Positions 35,310-43,863 of a DNA stretch of 64,000 nt are shown one piece after another. The notes below the pieces were generated by a model. It searched no databases and was not told where the DNA came from. It saw only the letters and a program-made list of their open reading frames with translations. Location: contig NZ_BLJU01000019.1 in NCBI RefSeq assembly GCF_009932725.1, forward strand, positions 47,404-111,403, in the 5' to 3' direction. This DNA is from Pseudomonas yangonensis (GTDB lineage Bacteria > Pseudomonadota > Gammaproteobacteria > Pseudomonadales > Pseudomonadaceae). Made by a program: the position numbers and the translations under genes. How positions within the stretch are numbered: the first letter of the stretch is position 1; the number at the start of each line of letters is the position of its first letter.

Positions 35310-35317
35310 ATTTAAAA
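35310..35317. repeat. Target site duplication, left copy (atttaaaa)
   Basis: atttaaaa immediately precedes the left inverted repeat gggtatccggatt and is repeated exactly at 41155-41162 after the right repeat. Eight bases is the usual duplication of ISL3-family elements. Confidence 0.9.
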
Positions 35318-35528
35318 GGGTATCCGGATTTTTTGGTTGATTGGCTCATATCATGATGACGGAACCAACCATCAGCTCAGCGGATTACCTGGTTGATGAC
35401 GACTCTTCTTCACGGCCCCTGCAAGTTTGCAGCAACGCCCAGGTTCGCATGCCGAGATACGCAGTGAGGCTTCGCGATCAACACACCATGCATTCACAAT
35501 GTCACTGCAAGGTCCGGCATGTCTCTGC

Positions 35529-35963
35529 TCAGTCCTTACGGCCTGAGCTAGCCCTATACAGCTGTTGTTTGCTCTCCTCGCTGATCCCCGTCAGGATGCC
35601 GCAGGCATTGATCTCCCGACCCTCGTTGCAACTCGCCCTCAGTGAAACGAGTTGTTGCTCAAGCGCTTGCAGAGCAGTTATCTGCGACCGCACATGAGAG
35701 ATGTGGTCATCGAGCATGGCGTTGACGGCGGTACAAGGCTGGCGAGGGTCGTCCTGATAGCTCTTTAGCTCGCGAATCTCTGTCAGTGACAGGTCCAGAA
35801 TTCGGCAGCGGCGGATAAAGGCAAGCCACTCGCCATGCTTCTCGGTATAGACACGGTAACCATTCTCCTGCCGTTCTGGCGGCGGCAACAGGCCCTGCTG
35901 CTCATAGAAGCGGATCGTCTGCGTGTCGATACCCGCTATCTGGGCTAACTGACCAATGCGCAT
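35529..35963 (-). CDS. Cd(II)/Pb(II)-responsive MerR regulator (CadR/PbrR-like)
   Basis: The 144-residue protein has an N-terminal MerR winged helix (GQLAQIAGIDTQTIRFYEQQ) and cysteines C77, C112 and C121, close to the cadmium/lead-binding cysteines of CadR and PbrR. It is divergent from the efflux gene with a long-spacer promoter between them. It would activate that gene when cadmium or lead binds. Confidence 0.9.
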   Translation of the reverse strand: MRIGQLAQIAGIDTQTIRFYEQQGLLPPPERQENGYRVYTEKHGEWLAFIRRCRILDLSLTEIRELKSYQDDPRQPCTAVNAMLDDHISHVRSQITALQALEQQLVSLRASCNEGREINACGILTGISEESKQQLYRASSGRKD

Positions 35964-35991
35964 CGTGTGAATCCTTATCGGCTCTGCATTA

Positions 35992-36024
35992 TTGACCTTG
36001 TAGTAGCTATATAGTTTTTAATAC
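35992..36024 (+). promoter_or_regulatory. MerR-type promoter of the efflux gene
   Basis: ttgacc at 35992-35997 and taatac at 36019-36024 are 21 bases apart, the over-long spacer expected for MerR-activated promoters. A dyad cttgtag-tagc-tatatag lies in the spacer. Confidence 0.7.
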
Positions 36025-36057
36025 TAGCAATCTATGTTGGTTAACTGGAGCCGTATC

Positions 36058-36954
36058 GTGAGTAAAGCCTGTGGTGGCCCATGTAGCTGCGATGCAACGC
36101 CTGCAGCGGATACCGATATGCCGGTCTCCTCCGAAGCGTCAGGGGAATGGGTCAGCGTGTATGCTGTGCCGAAGATGGATTGTCCCTCAGAAGAACGGAT
36201 GATCCGCTTGGCGCTGAACGGCTTTGATGAGATTCGAACGCTGTCCTTCGACTTGTCGAACCGCCGATTGGAGGTCGTGCATGACGGCGAGGCTGAGCCC
36301 ATTACCGCGAAACTGGCGACCTTGGGGCTAGGCGCCTCTCTTCAGGAAACCGTCATTGCCGACCCAGAGACGATCAAGGCCGCTGAGAGCTCGGCAGTCT
36401 CTGCTACGCAGGAGTCAGGCACTCTGCGCGTGTTGCTCGGTATCAATGCGATCATGTTCGTGGTGGAAATGACTGCTGGCCTGATCGCCCAGTCTACCGG
36501 CCTGATCGCTGATTCCCTGGATATGTTTGCCGATGCAGCCGTCTATGGCCTGGCTCTCTATGCCGTAGGGCGCAGTGCGAAAATGCAGGTACGTGCCGCG
36601 CATCTGGCAGGGGTACTGCAACTGATTTTGGCTATCGGCGTACTCGTCGAGGTGGTGCGACGCTTTGTTTTCGGTAGTGAGCCTGAATCGCTGATGATGA
36701 TGGCGATCGCCTTCGTCGCGTTGATCGCCAATACCGGTTGCCTGCTGTTGATATCCAAGCACCGCGAAGGCGGCGCGCATATGAAGGCAAGCTGGATATT
36801 CTCGGCCAATGATGTGGTGATCAACATGGGCGTCATCGCCGCCGGTGCCTTGGTCGCCTGGACGGGGTCCAGCTACCCTGACCTGATTATCGGTACCATC
36901 GTGGGCCTGATCGTCCTCAACGGCGCTCGGCGCATCCTGGCGCTCAAGGGGTGA
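36058..36954 (+). CDS. Cation diffusion facilitator (CzcD/Zn-Cd-type efflux) with Cys-rich N terminus
   Basis: The 298-residue protein starts at GTG with SKACGGPCSCDATP, a Cys-rich likely metal-binding leader. An HMA-like region (YAVPKMDCPSEERMIRLALN) follows, then a CDF domain with six membrane helices (TAGLIAQSTGLIADSLDMFADAA, FVALIANTGCLLL). GTG 36058 has a GGAG site; an ATG at 36034 lies too near the promoter. It would export divalent metal ions. Confidence 0.8.
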   Translation: MSKACGGPCSCDATPAADTDMPVSSEASGEWVSVYAVPKMDCPSEERMIRLALNGFDEIRTLSFDLSNRRLEVVHDGEAEPITAKLATLGLGASLQETVIADPETIKAAESSAVSATQESGTLRVLLGINAIMFVVEMTAGLIAQSTGLIADSLDMFADAAVYGLALYAVGRSAKMQVRAAHLAGVLQLILAIGVLVEVVRRFVFGSEPESLMMMAIAFVALIANTGCLLLISKHREGGAHMKASWIFSANDVVINMGVIAAGALVAWTGSSYPDLIIGTIVGLIVLNGARRILALKG

Positions 36955-37096
36955 GGCTGCACGGTACGCAGCTATCGATGCCTGGGACACTTGATCGAAG
37001 TGGCTGTACAAGCGCGCTAGGCCTGAACGACAGCATATAGCGCGAAGGCTCGGAGCCAGCAAGGTAGCGTATCTAGGAATCAACCAAGGAAGGAAG

Positions 37097-37858
37097 ATGA
37101 TGGATAGTATCTGGCTGGTACTCGGCCTGGCGCTGTTGCCCGCCTTAGGCAATTTTAGTGGTGGGCTCGCTGCGGAGGCCTCCCGAACTACCGGGCGCCG
37201 TCTCAATTACGCCCTTCACGGCGCTGCCGGCCTCGTCATTGCGGTGGTGGCGGTTGAAATCATGCCGCGCGTGCTAGAGAACCTCTCAGCCTGGGTAATC
37301 GCCCTCGCTTTCGCGCTGGGCGGCATTGCTTACGTAGGTATCGAGAAGCTCGTTGAGAGTCTCCAGAAGCGACAAGGCCAGCAGGGAGAAGGCGGTCAGA
37401 CGAGTGTCTGGATGATCTATATCGCCGTATCCATCGACCTGTTCAGCGATGGCCTCCTGATCGGGGCGGGGTCGGCGGTCTCACCGTCGGTCGCGATAAT
37501 CCTGGCGGCGGGTCAGGTTCTCGCCGATGTTCCTGAGGGCTTTGCGACGATCGCCACCATGAAAGATAAAGGAATCCCTCGTAGCAAGCGGATACTGCTC
37601 TCTGCTTCCTTCGCGATTCCTGTGCTCTCGGCAGCCGTCTTTGCTTACTTCGTACTCAGGAACCAGCCGGAGGCATTTAAGCTAGCGGCACTGACGTTCA
37701 CGGCAGGCCTTCTCACGGTCGCTGCCATCGAAGATATGGTCTCCGAGGCTCACGAGAGCGGTGACGATACGCACATCTCACCGCTGGCTTTCATAGGCGG
37801 CTTCGTCCTGTTCGTTCTGGTATCAGCGGGCTTGGAAGGGGTGGTATCGCAAAGCTAA
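37097..37858 (+). CDS. ZIP-family metal transporter
   Basis: The 253-residue protein has about eight helices and ZIP-family segments (VSIDLFSDGLLIGAGSA, QVLADVPEGFATIATM). Most ZIP proteins bring zinc or related metals into the cytosol; some act in detoxification. The ribosome site is GGAAGGAAG. Its presence in a metal-resistance transposon beside an efflux pump is noteworthy, and substrate is unproven. Confidence 0.85.
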   Translation: MMDSIWLVLGLALLPALGNFSGGLAAEASRTTGRRLNYALHGAAGLVIAVVAVEIMPRVLENLSAWVIALAFALGGIAYVGIEKLVESLQKRQGQQGEGGQTSVWMIYIAVSIDLFSDGLLIGAGSAVSPSVAIILAAGQVLADVPEGFATIATMKDKGIPRSKRILLSASFAIPVLSAAVFAYFVLRNQPEAFKLAALTFTAGLLTVAAIEDMVSEAHESGDDTHISPLAFIGGFVLFVLVSAGLEGVVSQS

Positions 37859-38014
37859 CGTACTGCTCCCCAACACAGCCACTGTCGTGCTGGCCGAATA
37901 CGAAGCAGCTCCCAGCTTACGGCGCACCTAGTCGAGTCCAGAAACATTCACTTTGCCACCCTGGCCAGCCGGCCGAATGAATTGACGCAGCTTGATTAAG
38001 CGGAGCAAGAAAGC

Positions 38015-39592
38015 ATGAGCCACAGGGTTGATCCTGGATTCGGAGGCGAGAGAGCATTGGGTGATAAGTGCGCGCTACCCTCTAGCCTATACACGGGCGT
38101 GCGCTATAAGCCGCTTCTGACAGGGGGGATGGCTCTACTTGCTGGAGGCGCCATGCCGCTTGCCTTTGCCCCTGTGGGCTGGGCATGGCTTGCGGTGATC
38201 GCTCTGGCAACATTTTTTGTCCTGACCGCGCAGTCTTCAAGGCGTCAGGCGCTGTGGTCGGCCTACCTCTTTGGCCTTGGCTACTTCGGCGTGGGTGTCT
38301 CCTGGGTCTTTATCAGCATTAGCCAGTACGGCAATGGCCCCGTGGTGGCGGTGTTAGTCACGGCGGCCTTTGTCTCGCTGCTCGCCCTCTTTCCATGGGG
38401 CGTCGCGTACCTCGTGCGCTGCCTGCGCCCTGAGATGGATGCAATGGCACTCTGGCTAGGGCTACCTGCGGCATGGGTGCTGAGTGAATGGATGCGCACC
38501 TGGTTCTTGACCGGCTTTCCCTGGCTCTTCATTGGCTACAGCCAGACCGACACCACACTTGCCACTATCGCTCCCGTCTTTGGCGTGCTTGGCGTGAGTT
38601 TACTGGTGGCACTTCTCGCTGGCGGGCTTGCCTGGGTTGTCCAGGGGCCAAGCCTGCGCCGTGCTGCGGTAGTCGGTGCCGTGTTAGTCGCTACCCTCGC
38701 CGGCTTGCAACTGCTGGATCGTGAATGGACGCAGCCAGCCGCTGACCCGATCGATGTCGTCCTCTTGCAAGGAAACATCGCGCAAGACAAGAAATGGGAC
38801 CCGAGATACCGGGACATCACACTTGAGCGCTATCAGGCGCTTACCGCGCAGCATCTCGGAGCCGATATCGTGATCTGGCCAGAAGCGGCAATCCCGATGT
38901 GGCATGACCAGGCCAAAGCATATCTTGCTGAGCTTGAGGCGTTAGCCGATCAGGCAGGCACATCGTTAATGATTGGCGTCCCGGTACGCGAGGCGGAGGG
39001 CCGTACCTACAACGCCGTGGTAAGCCTCTCCGATCCCTCAGGCTTCTACTACAAACGCCACCTGGTGCCCTTCGGTGAATATGTTCCGTTTCGGGATCTT
39101 TTGGGGTCGGCCCTCGACGTGCTCGGGGCGCCCATGTCCGACTTCACACCGGGACGGGAAGCGCACGTCCTGAATGCAGCAGGGGTGCCCGTAGGGGCAC
39201 TCATCTGCTACGAGGCGGTCTTTGGTGCCGAAGTCACTGAGCTTCTGCCCGAAGCGCAGTTACTGGTGAATGTCAGCAACGATGCCTGGTTCGGCAGCTC
39301 GCTCGGCCCCCTCCAGCATTTCCAGATGGCACGCATGCGTGCCATCGAAACCGGACGTGACCTTCTTCGAGCCACGAACACCGGTATCACAGCAGCCATC
39401 AATCATGAGGGCAAAGTGCTCAAGCGTGCTCCGCAGTTCGAAGTGGCCACCCTCAGCGCCGAAGTGACACCGCGAACTGGCGCGCCCCCTTATGTGCGCT
39501 GGCGGGATTGGCCTGTCCTTGGCCTGACCGCACTCGGACTCGGCCTGCTCCTGCTCCGTCGAATTCGTCGGCATCATCGGTTGGGTACATGA
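38015..39592 (+). CDS. lnt: Apolipoprotein N-acyltransferase homologue, transposon-borne
   Basis: The 525-residue protein has six N-terminal helices and a nitrilase-like domain with the catalytic triad in WPEAAIP (Glu), YKRHLVPFGEYVP (Lys) and ICYEAVF (Cys). Lnt adds the third acyl chain to lipoproteins at the inner membrane. The gene is a second, mobile copy alongside the host's own, which is not in this window. Next gene is lspA, so lipoprotein maturation is represented twice in the element. Confidence 0.88.
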   Translation: MSHRVDPGFGGERALGDKCALPSSLYTGVRYKPLLTGGMALLAGGAMPLAFAPVGWAWLAVIALATFFVLTAQSSRRQALWSAYLFGLGYFGVGVSWVFISISQYGNGPVVAVLVTAAFVSLLALFPWGVAYLVRCLRPEMDAMALWLGLPAAWVLSEWMRTWFLTGFPWLFIGYSQTDTTLATIAPVFGVLGVSLLVALLAGGLAWVVQGPSLRRAAVVGAVLVATLAGLQLLDREWTQPAADPIDVVLLQGNIAQDKKWDPRYRDITLERYQALTAQHLGADIVIWPEAAIPMWHDQAKAYLAELEALADQAGTSLMIGVPVREAEGRTYNAVVSLSDPSGFYYKRHLVPFGEYVPFRDLLGSALDVLGAPMSDFTPGREAHVLNAAGVPVGALICYEAVFGAEVTELLPEAQLLVNVSNDAWFGSSLGPLQHFQMARMRAIETGRDLLRATNTGITAAINHEGKVLKRAPQFEVATLSAEVTPRTGAPPYVRWRDWPVLGLTALGLGLLLLRRIRRHHRLGT

Positions 39593-39645
39593 CGCTTGTT
39601 ATTTAGCAGCGAGCAAATTCTAGATTGGGTCAGGAGGAAGGGGAT

Positions 39646-40167
39646 ATGTCTACTTATGGCAGTCGGCTCGCAGAGAAAGCCCACGAGCCGGGAAAGGCGA
39701 TGCGCTGGCTGTGGCTCTCGCTCCTGTTACTGTTTGTCGATCAGGCAAGCAAGTACCTTGCCAGCACCATGCTAGCGCATGGTGAAAGCGTGCCTGCCGC
39801 ACCCTTCTTCAATTGGGTCCACCGCCACAATACGGGGGCGGCCTTCAGCTTTCTCGCGGATGTCGGCGGTTGGCAGCAGCCGCTTTTCATCGGACTGGCC
39901 CTGGTTATCTCGATATTACTGGTGTACTGGCTTTGGCGTTCACCACGCGTACTGAGTTATCGGCTCGCCCTCAGTGCGATCCTCGGCGGCGCGTTGGGCA
40001 ATGTCGCAGATCGCTTGCGGTTAGGCTACGTAGAGGATTTTCTCGATTTTCACTATGCCCAGTGGCACTGGCCATCGTTCAACCTAGCGGACGTATGGAT
40101 CTTCCTCGGTGTCGCCCTCTTTATTTGGGCGGAAATACGACATCAACCAGGCAGCCGCCGCCGCTGA
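39646..40167 (+). CDS. lspA: Signal peptidase II homologue, transposon-borne
   Basis: The 173-residue protein has four helices and both catalytic aspartates of lipoprotein signal peptidase, in GNVADR and FNLADVW. The start at 39646 is supported by the AGGAGGAAGGGGA ribosome site; an ATG seven codons earlier lies inside that site. lspA beside czcD-like and merR is the known ISPpu12 set. Metal elements with lspA are thought to process lipoproteins tied to metal handling (the pbr-type), which is inference here. Confidence 0.9.
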   Translation: MSTYGSRLAEKAHEPGKAMRWLWLSLLLLFVDQASKYLASTMLAHGESVPAAPFFNWVHRHNTGAAFSFLADVGGWQQPLFIGLALVISILLVYWLWRSPRVLSYRLALSAILGGALGNVADRLRLGYVEDFLDFHYAQWHWPSFNLADVWIFLGVALFIWAEIRHQPGSRRR

Positions 40168-40298
40168 ATCGCCTAGCGTCTTCGCTATCGCATGCTTGAC
40201 TTCCGGAATAGGCGCGTCCTGGGCCTTGATAAGGCGGCACGCCTTCATGAGCCAGCTGTACGTTCCTGATGCACGACTGCTGCCAAGGGCTCTGCTGC

Positions 40299-41106
40299 AT
40301 CCTAACCAATCTGGAAGAGCGCACCCTGCTGGACCTGCTACCCGGTCGTCAGCAAGAGAGGGTGACAAGACGCCTCATGAGCATGGCCAACCGCCACCAG
40401 GTCGAGATCGTCAGCATGGACATGTGGAAGCCCTACCGCCGCGCCTTCCAGACGGTGCTGCCACAGGCCCGTATCGTGGTCGATAAGTTCCACGTCGTGC
40501 GCATGGCCAACGAGGCCTTAGAGAAGATCCGCAAAGGCCTAAGGAAGGAGTTGAAGCCCAATCAGCGCCGGACCCTCAAAGGTGACCGGAAAATCCTGCT
40601 GAAGCGCGCTCACGACGTTTCAGACCGCGAACGGCTCATCATGGAGACCTGGACAGGAGCATTCCCCCCAGCTCTTGGCGGCTTACGAGCACAAGGAGCG
40701 CTTCTACCATATCTGGGACTGTACCAATCGGCGTGGTGCCGAACAGGCTCTCGCCACCTGGATTGACAACATCCCTCAGGGGCAGAAGGAGGTTTGGAAG
40801 GATCTCGTCAGCGCCGTCAGTGGCTGGCGTGAAGAGATGCTGACCTACTTTGAGACCGACATCCCGATCACCAACGCTTTCACGTAGTCGATAAACCGCC
40901 TAGCCAAGGACAAAAACCGTGATGGCCGGGGCTATTCGTTCGAGGTAATGCGAGCCCGGATGCTCTATACCACCAAGCACAAGAAGAAGGCGCCACAAGT
41001 CAAGGAATCCCCGTTTCTGGGCAGAGCCACCATGACCTACAACATGGGACTCCCCGAGCCTGAGAAGAACTTCGGTGTCGATCTATCAACCTTCTGGAAG
41101 GACTAA
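40299..41106 (+). pseudogene. Decayed ISL3-family transposase
   Basis: The remnant encodes ISL3-type DDE motifs (MDMWKPYRRAFQTVLPQ, DKFHVVRMANEALEKIRKGL, NMGLPEPEKNFGVDL). It lacks an N-terminal part. It has a frameshift near 40665-40680 where QLLAAYEHKERF continues in another frame, and an in-frame TAG at about 40885 before SINRLAKDKNRDG. Reading continues to a TAA at 41104-41106. The element is therefore probably unable to move by itself. Confidence 0.9.
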
Positions 41107-41154
41107 GGGTTGGATGGGGCTGGAAGGCCCATCAACCACTTAATCCGGATACCC

Positions 41155-41162
41155 ATTTAAAA
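41155..41162. repeat. Target site duplication, right copy (atttaaaa)
   Basis: Exact repeat of 35310-35317, directly after the right inverted repeat (aatccggataccc, 41142-41154). Confidence 0.9.
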
Positions 41163-41249
41163 ATAGCAGGGCTACTTGGCGTCGGCTGTTTCCAATATGC
41201 CTTCGGTGGGCCTGCCCAGTGGTCTTGCCCACTCGCTCCTTTCAGACGA

Positions 41250-41283
41250 CATCGTAACGTTACGATAACGTAGCGTTACGATG
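41250..41283. repeat. Palindromic cgttacg cluster at 3' end of HTH gene
   Basis: catcgtaacg (41250-41259) is the exact inverse of cgttacgatg (41274-41283), and a direct copy cgttacgat lies between at 41258-41266. The region is dense in gttacg/cgtaac and is not a typical terminator. Confidence 0.5.
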
Positions 41284-41523
41284 TTACGGTGCAGGCTCCT
41301 GTCCAGCCGCCGGCGCCTCCAGCAGTACTGAAGGCTCCACCCCCAGCGCCTCGGCCAGCTTGAAGATGTTGAGCAATGCGATGTTGCGCTGCCCACGCTC
41401 AACACCCCCCAGATAGCTGCGTGCCAAGCCACTTTCCAGTGCTAGGCGTTCTTGCGACCACCCTCTGGTCTTTCTGATTTCTATCAGCTTCAGGCCGAAG
41501 CGTAGTCGGGGATCAAGGGCCAT
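41284..41523 (-). CDS. XRE-family helix-turn-helix regulator, 79 residues
   Basis: The product has an HTH_3 motif (WSQERLALESGLARSYLGGV) and ends in a Pro/Ala tail. The ATG at 41523 (MALDPRLRFG) has an AAGAGAGAA ribosome site; the open frame continues upstream without one. It is divergent from the operon starting at 41668 with repeated ctatgagt motifs between. It is likely a local repressor. Confidence 0.8.
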   Translation of the reverse strand: MALDPRLRFGLKLIEIRKTRGWSQERLALESGLARSYLGGVERGQRNIALLNIFKLAEALGVEPSVLLEAPAAGQEPAP

Positions 41524-41552
41524 ATTTCTCTCTTCTTTAAAGAGAAATGACT

Positions 41553-41645
41553 CTATGAGTACCCCCTCTATAGGGCTACGCCCGATAAGTACCCGCACTA
41601 TGAGTGACAATTGAATGCAGGCCCCATAAAATGGCCTCTATGAGT
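41553..41645. promoter_or_regulatory. Three ctatgagt repeats between HTH and membrane-protein genes
   Basis: ctatgagt occurs at 41553-41560, 41598-41605 and 41638-41645. Two are followed by tac or gac. Located between divergent genes, they are candidate operators for the HTH protein. Confidence 0.5.
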
Positions 41646-41667
41646 AACAAAATGGGGGAAATGACGT

Positions 41668-42324
41668 ATGGCAAGCGTCTGGAAGACTGCGGGGGTGGGA
41701 GCGGCGGCGGGGCTGGCAGTTCCGGTGGCTGGGCTTTCAGGTCTTGCTGCCGCTGGTCTTACGCTGATTCTTGTACTGGCGATGATCGGCGTGGGGCCTG
41801 CGCGCCTGTCACAGGCATCGCTTTGGGGGCTGTTGACCAGTGAGCTGATGCTCTATCTACTGATTTCGCTGGCGATCTTCACGCTGTCCTTCCGCTTTCT
41901 GGCGCGCTTGCAGGCCCGCTGTCAGGCCCTTGTCGCCAGGATCAACGCCCAGCAGGGACTGTCATTCGATGCTGGACATCTCCTGGGTTATCCCGCACCG
42001 GCATTCCTTGTTTTTGACTCTCAGAATCGCAAGATCGCGGCCTGTGATGTGGTCAATGACGCATACAAACTGCACGACTTCTCCTGGCTGCTTGGTTGGC
42101 GGATGACCTGGCGCGAGGTCGAGAGCATGGAGATGAACGGCGGCAGCCGTCAGGTCAACGCCAGCGGCATGAGCGTGCCGACCTTCGAGCGCACGGTACG
42201 CGCCAAAAACTTCGCCATCGAGCTGCAAACCGCCGATCCGCAACGACCAGTGCTCAGTTTTCCCATGAGCCGTCGGGCGGCGGAAACCTGGTGCGCCCGG
42301 CTCAATACCCTCTTCAACGGATAA
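41668..42324 (+). CDS. Membrane protein with cytosolic domain, unknown
   Basis: The 218-residue product has two N-terminal hydrophobic segments (about 20-45 and 55-80) and a soluble C-terminal domain with IAACDVVNDAYKLHDFSWLL. It has a GGGGGAAA ribosome site. It begins an operon of five genes with short overlaps. I cannot name a family. Confidence 0.7.
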   Translation: MASVWKTAGVGAAAGLAVPVAGLSGLAAAGLTLILVLAMIGVGPARLSQASLWGLLTSELMLYLLISLAIFTLSFRFLARLQARCQALVARINAQQGLSFDAGHLLGYPAPAFLVFDSQNRKIAACDVVNDAYKLHDFSWLLGWRMTWREVESMEMNGGSRQVNASGMSVPTFERTVRAKNFAIELQTADPQRPVLSFPMSRRAAETWCARLNTLFNG

Positions 42325-42341
42325 CCTCGCGAGGAACTGCG

Positions 42342-42986
42342 ATGAAACACTACCGGAGCTTGCTGCTTCTGCCTTTTGTATTGACGGGCTGCGCCACAAC
42401 CGACATGCAGGGGGCGTTGGATTCCCTGAACGGACTAGGACACTCCATTGGGACCAGTCTGTCGCAAGCGGCTACGCCCGCAAGCGCGGCAAGTCGCAAC
42501 AGCTTGCTGGGCACTCCACTACATAACGCCTTGCGCCACAATCTGTCTACCGACGGTCGCGCCCCGGAGTGGCCCAAGGTGGTGATCAGCAATCTGCAAA
42601 TTCCGGCTGATCAGATGACGCTGACCCGCAGCCTCACGCTCAAAGCCAGCGATTGCATTCACTTTGACGCAGTGCTCTGGCACGACGCCAAGCGCTCCGA
42701 GCGCTTCAGCAATCTGTCGCTTTGCGCACCGGAGTTGCCGAAACAGTCGAACAATTTCGTGCTGACCTGGAAGAGCTTTTCCATCTCCGGAAAAACCAGT
42801 GGTCAGGTTCGCAGCGACGGCCCAATCCCACCGTACAGTAAGTTGCCCGGCGACCCAGCGATGGAACGCTGGCTGATGAATCAGTTCGGCCTTTACTATG
42901 TCGGTTCACTGTTGACGCTGGTCGGCTATGACCCCAACTTCACGGTCGATGACCGCCGCTTCTGGATCAGGAACATCAAGGGATGA
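42342..42986 (+). CDS. Putative lipoprotein, 214 residues
   Basis: The product begins MKHYRSLLLLPFVLTGCATT with lipobox (VLTGC). The mature part is of unknown family. A GAGGAA ribosome site precedes the ATG. It overlaps the next gene as ATGA. With the membrane protein upstream it could form an envelope complex; this is inference. Confidence 0.7.
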   Translation: MKHYRSLLLLPFVLTGCATTDMQGALDSLNGLGHSIGTSLSQAATPASAASRNSLLGTPLHNALRHNLSTDGRAPEWPKVVISNLQIPADQMTLTRSLTLKASDCIHFDAVLWHDAKRSERFSNLSLCAPELPKQSNNFVLTWKSFSISGKTSGQVRSDGPIPPYSKLPGDPAMERWLMNQFGLYYVGSLLTLVGYDPNFTVDDRRFWIRNIKG

Positions 42987-43399
42987 AAGCGTTGCTGCTG
43001 GCGGCCATGCCAGTGATGCTGATGGATGGCACTGCCCCAGACCTCAACCACTGGTTGCGGATCGAGCCAGCCATCGTAGCCGCCGTGGAATGCCGTCAAG
43101 CCTTGCCGTTGCACGTACTGGACGGCATTGCGCCCAATGCTCCCGGCAGTTGGTCGCTGACGCCGGCGCGCAGCTTCACGGCATTCGGCCTGCCGGTGAA
43201 GCGGATCGAGCTGCTCATCGACCCGGATGGTGAATTGGGTGCGAGCTATACCGCAGTGATCGAAAAGCGCAGCCTGGCACAGGTGCGCAAGCAACTGACA
43301 CTTGCCAGCCAGCGCGGACGCATCGGCCAGCTCTCGGCAGATCAGCCCGGCGCAGAGGTTCAAGTGAGTTGCACGGTCGCCGCAACGGGGCAAGGGTGA
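42983..43399 (+). CDS. Hypothetical secreted-type protein, 138 residues
   Basis: The product starts MKALLLAAMPVMLMDG, a possible weak signal. It has no recognised domain. Its start overlaps the lipoprotein stop (ATGA), and its stop overlaps the next GTG start (GTGA). Confidence 0.6.
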   Translation: MKALLLAAMPVMLMDGTAPDLNHWLRIEPAIVAAVECRQALPLHVLDGIAPNAPGSWSLTPARSFTAFGLPVKRIELLIDPDGELGASYTAVIEKRSLAQVRKQLTLASQRGRIGQLSADQPGAEVQVSCTVAATGQG

Positions 43400-43863
43400 A
43401 AATTCAGCGCATCCTCTCCGGCGGCCAAACCGGCGTAGACCGGGCGGCGCTGGATTTCGCCATTGCCCGGCAGATTCCGCACGGCGGCTGGTGCCCGGCA
43501 GGCCGACGGGCCGCTGATGGCGTACTGGATGCTCGCTACCAGTTGATGGAGACCGAATCCAGCGGTTATCGCCAGCGTACCAAGCGCAATGTGCTGGACG
43601 CTGACGCCACGCTGATCATTTACTGGGACAGGCTAGAAGGTGGCAGCCTGCTCACTCGCGATCTGGCGGCGGGACACGGCAAGCCGCTGCTGCTGTGCGA
43701 TTTGCATGCCCCTACAGAAGAGCTGTTGGCGGCATGGCAAGACTGGTTGGTTAGCCATCCCATCGCTATTCTCAACATTGCTGGCCCGAGTGAAGCTCGC
43801 AACCCCGGTATTTACTTGCAGGCGAGCGCACTACTGGCGCTTTTTTTGGAGCACGGAACATGA
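43396..43863 (+). CDS. SLOG/molybdenum-carrier-like protein (pMolyCo family)
   Basis: The 155-residue product begins with GTG and IQRILSGGQTGVDRAALDFA, the hallmark GGQTGVDRAAL loop of the Rossmann-like SLOG family that includes putative molybdenum-cofactor carriers. It also has a WDRLEGGSLLTRD segment. Such domains bind nucleotides or ligands and appear in defence or signalling operons. The ligand here is not known. The start overlaps the preceding stop. Confidence 0.75.
   Translation: MKIQRILSGGQTGVDRAALDFAIARQIPHGGWCPAGRRAADGVLDARYQLMETESSGYRQRTKRNVLDADATLIIYWDRLEGGSLLTRDLAAGHGKPLLLCDLHAPTEELLAAWQDWLVSHPIAILNIAGPSEARNPGIYLQASALLALFLEHGT

Larger units (their letters stand above)
34975..35528. 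other. Non-coding stretch: iterons, transposon left end, trailer of merR
   Basis: The region carries the iterons, the 8-base target duplication and left inverted repeat of the ISPpu12-like element (from 35310), and a 200-base stretch downstream of the MerR gene. No gene is seen. Confidence 0.5.
35318..41154. mobile_element. ISPpu12-like ISL3-family transposon with metal cargo
   Basis: Terminal inverted repeats of about 24 bases (gggtatccggatt... ) match at 21 of 24 positions between 35318 and 41154, with a perfect 8-base duplication outside. It carries a MerR regulator, cation efflux protein, ZIP transporter, apolipoprotein N-acyltransferase, signal peptidase II and a decayed transposase. 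ISPpu12 is known to carry MerR, czcD-like and lspA genes beside its transposase. This copy has additional ZIP and lnt genes. Confidence 0.88.

Noticed and set aside
35341..35697. A plus-strand frame at the left of the transposon
   Set aside because: It is antisense to the MerR gene and begins inside the transposon end.
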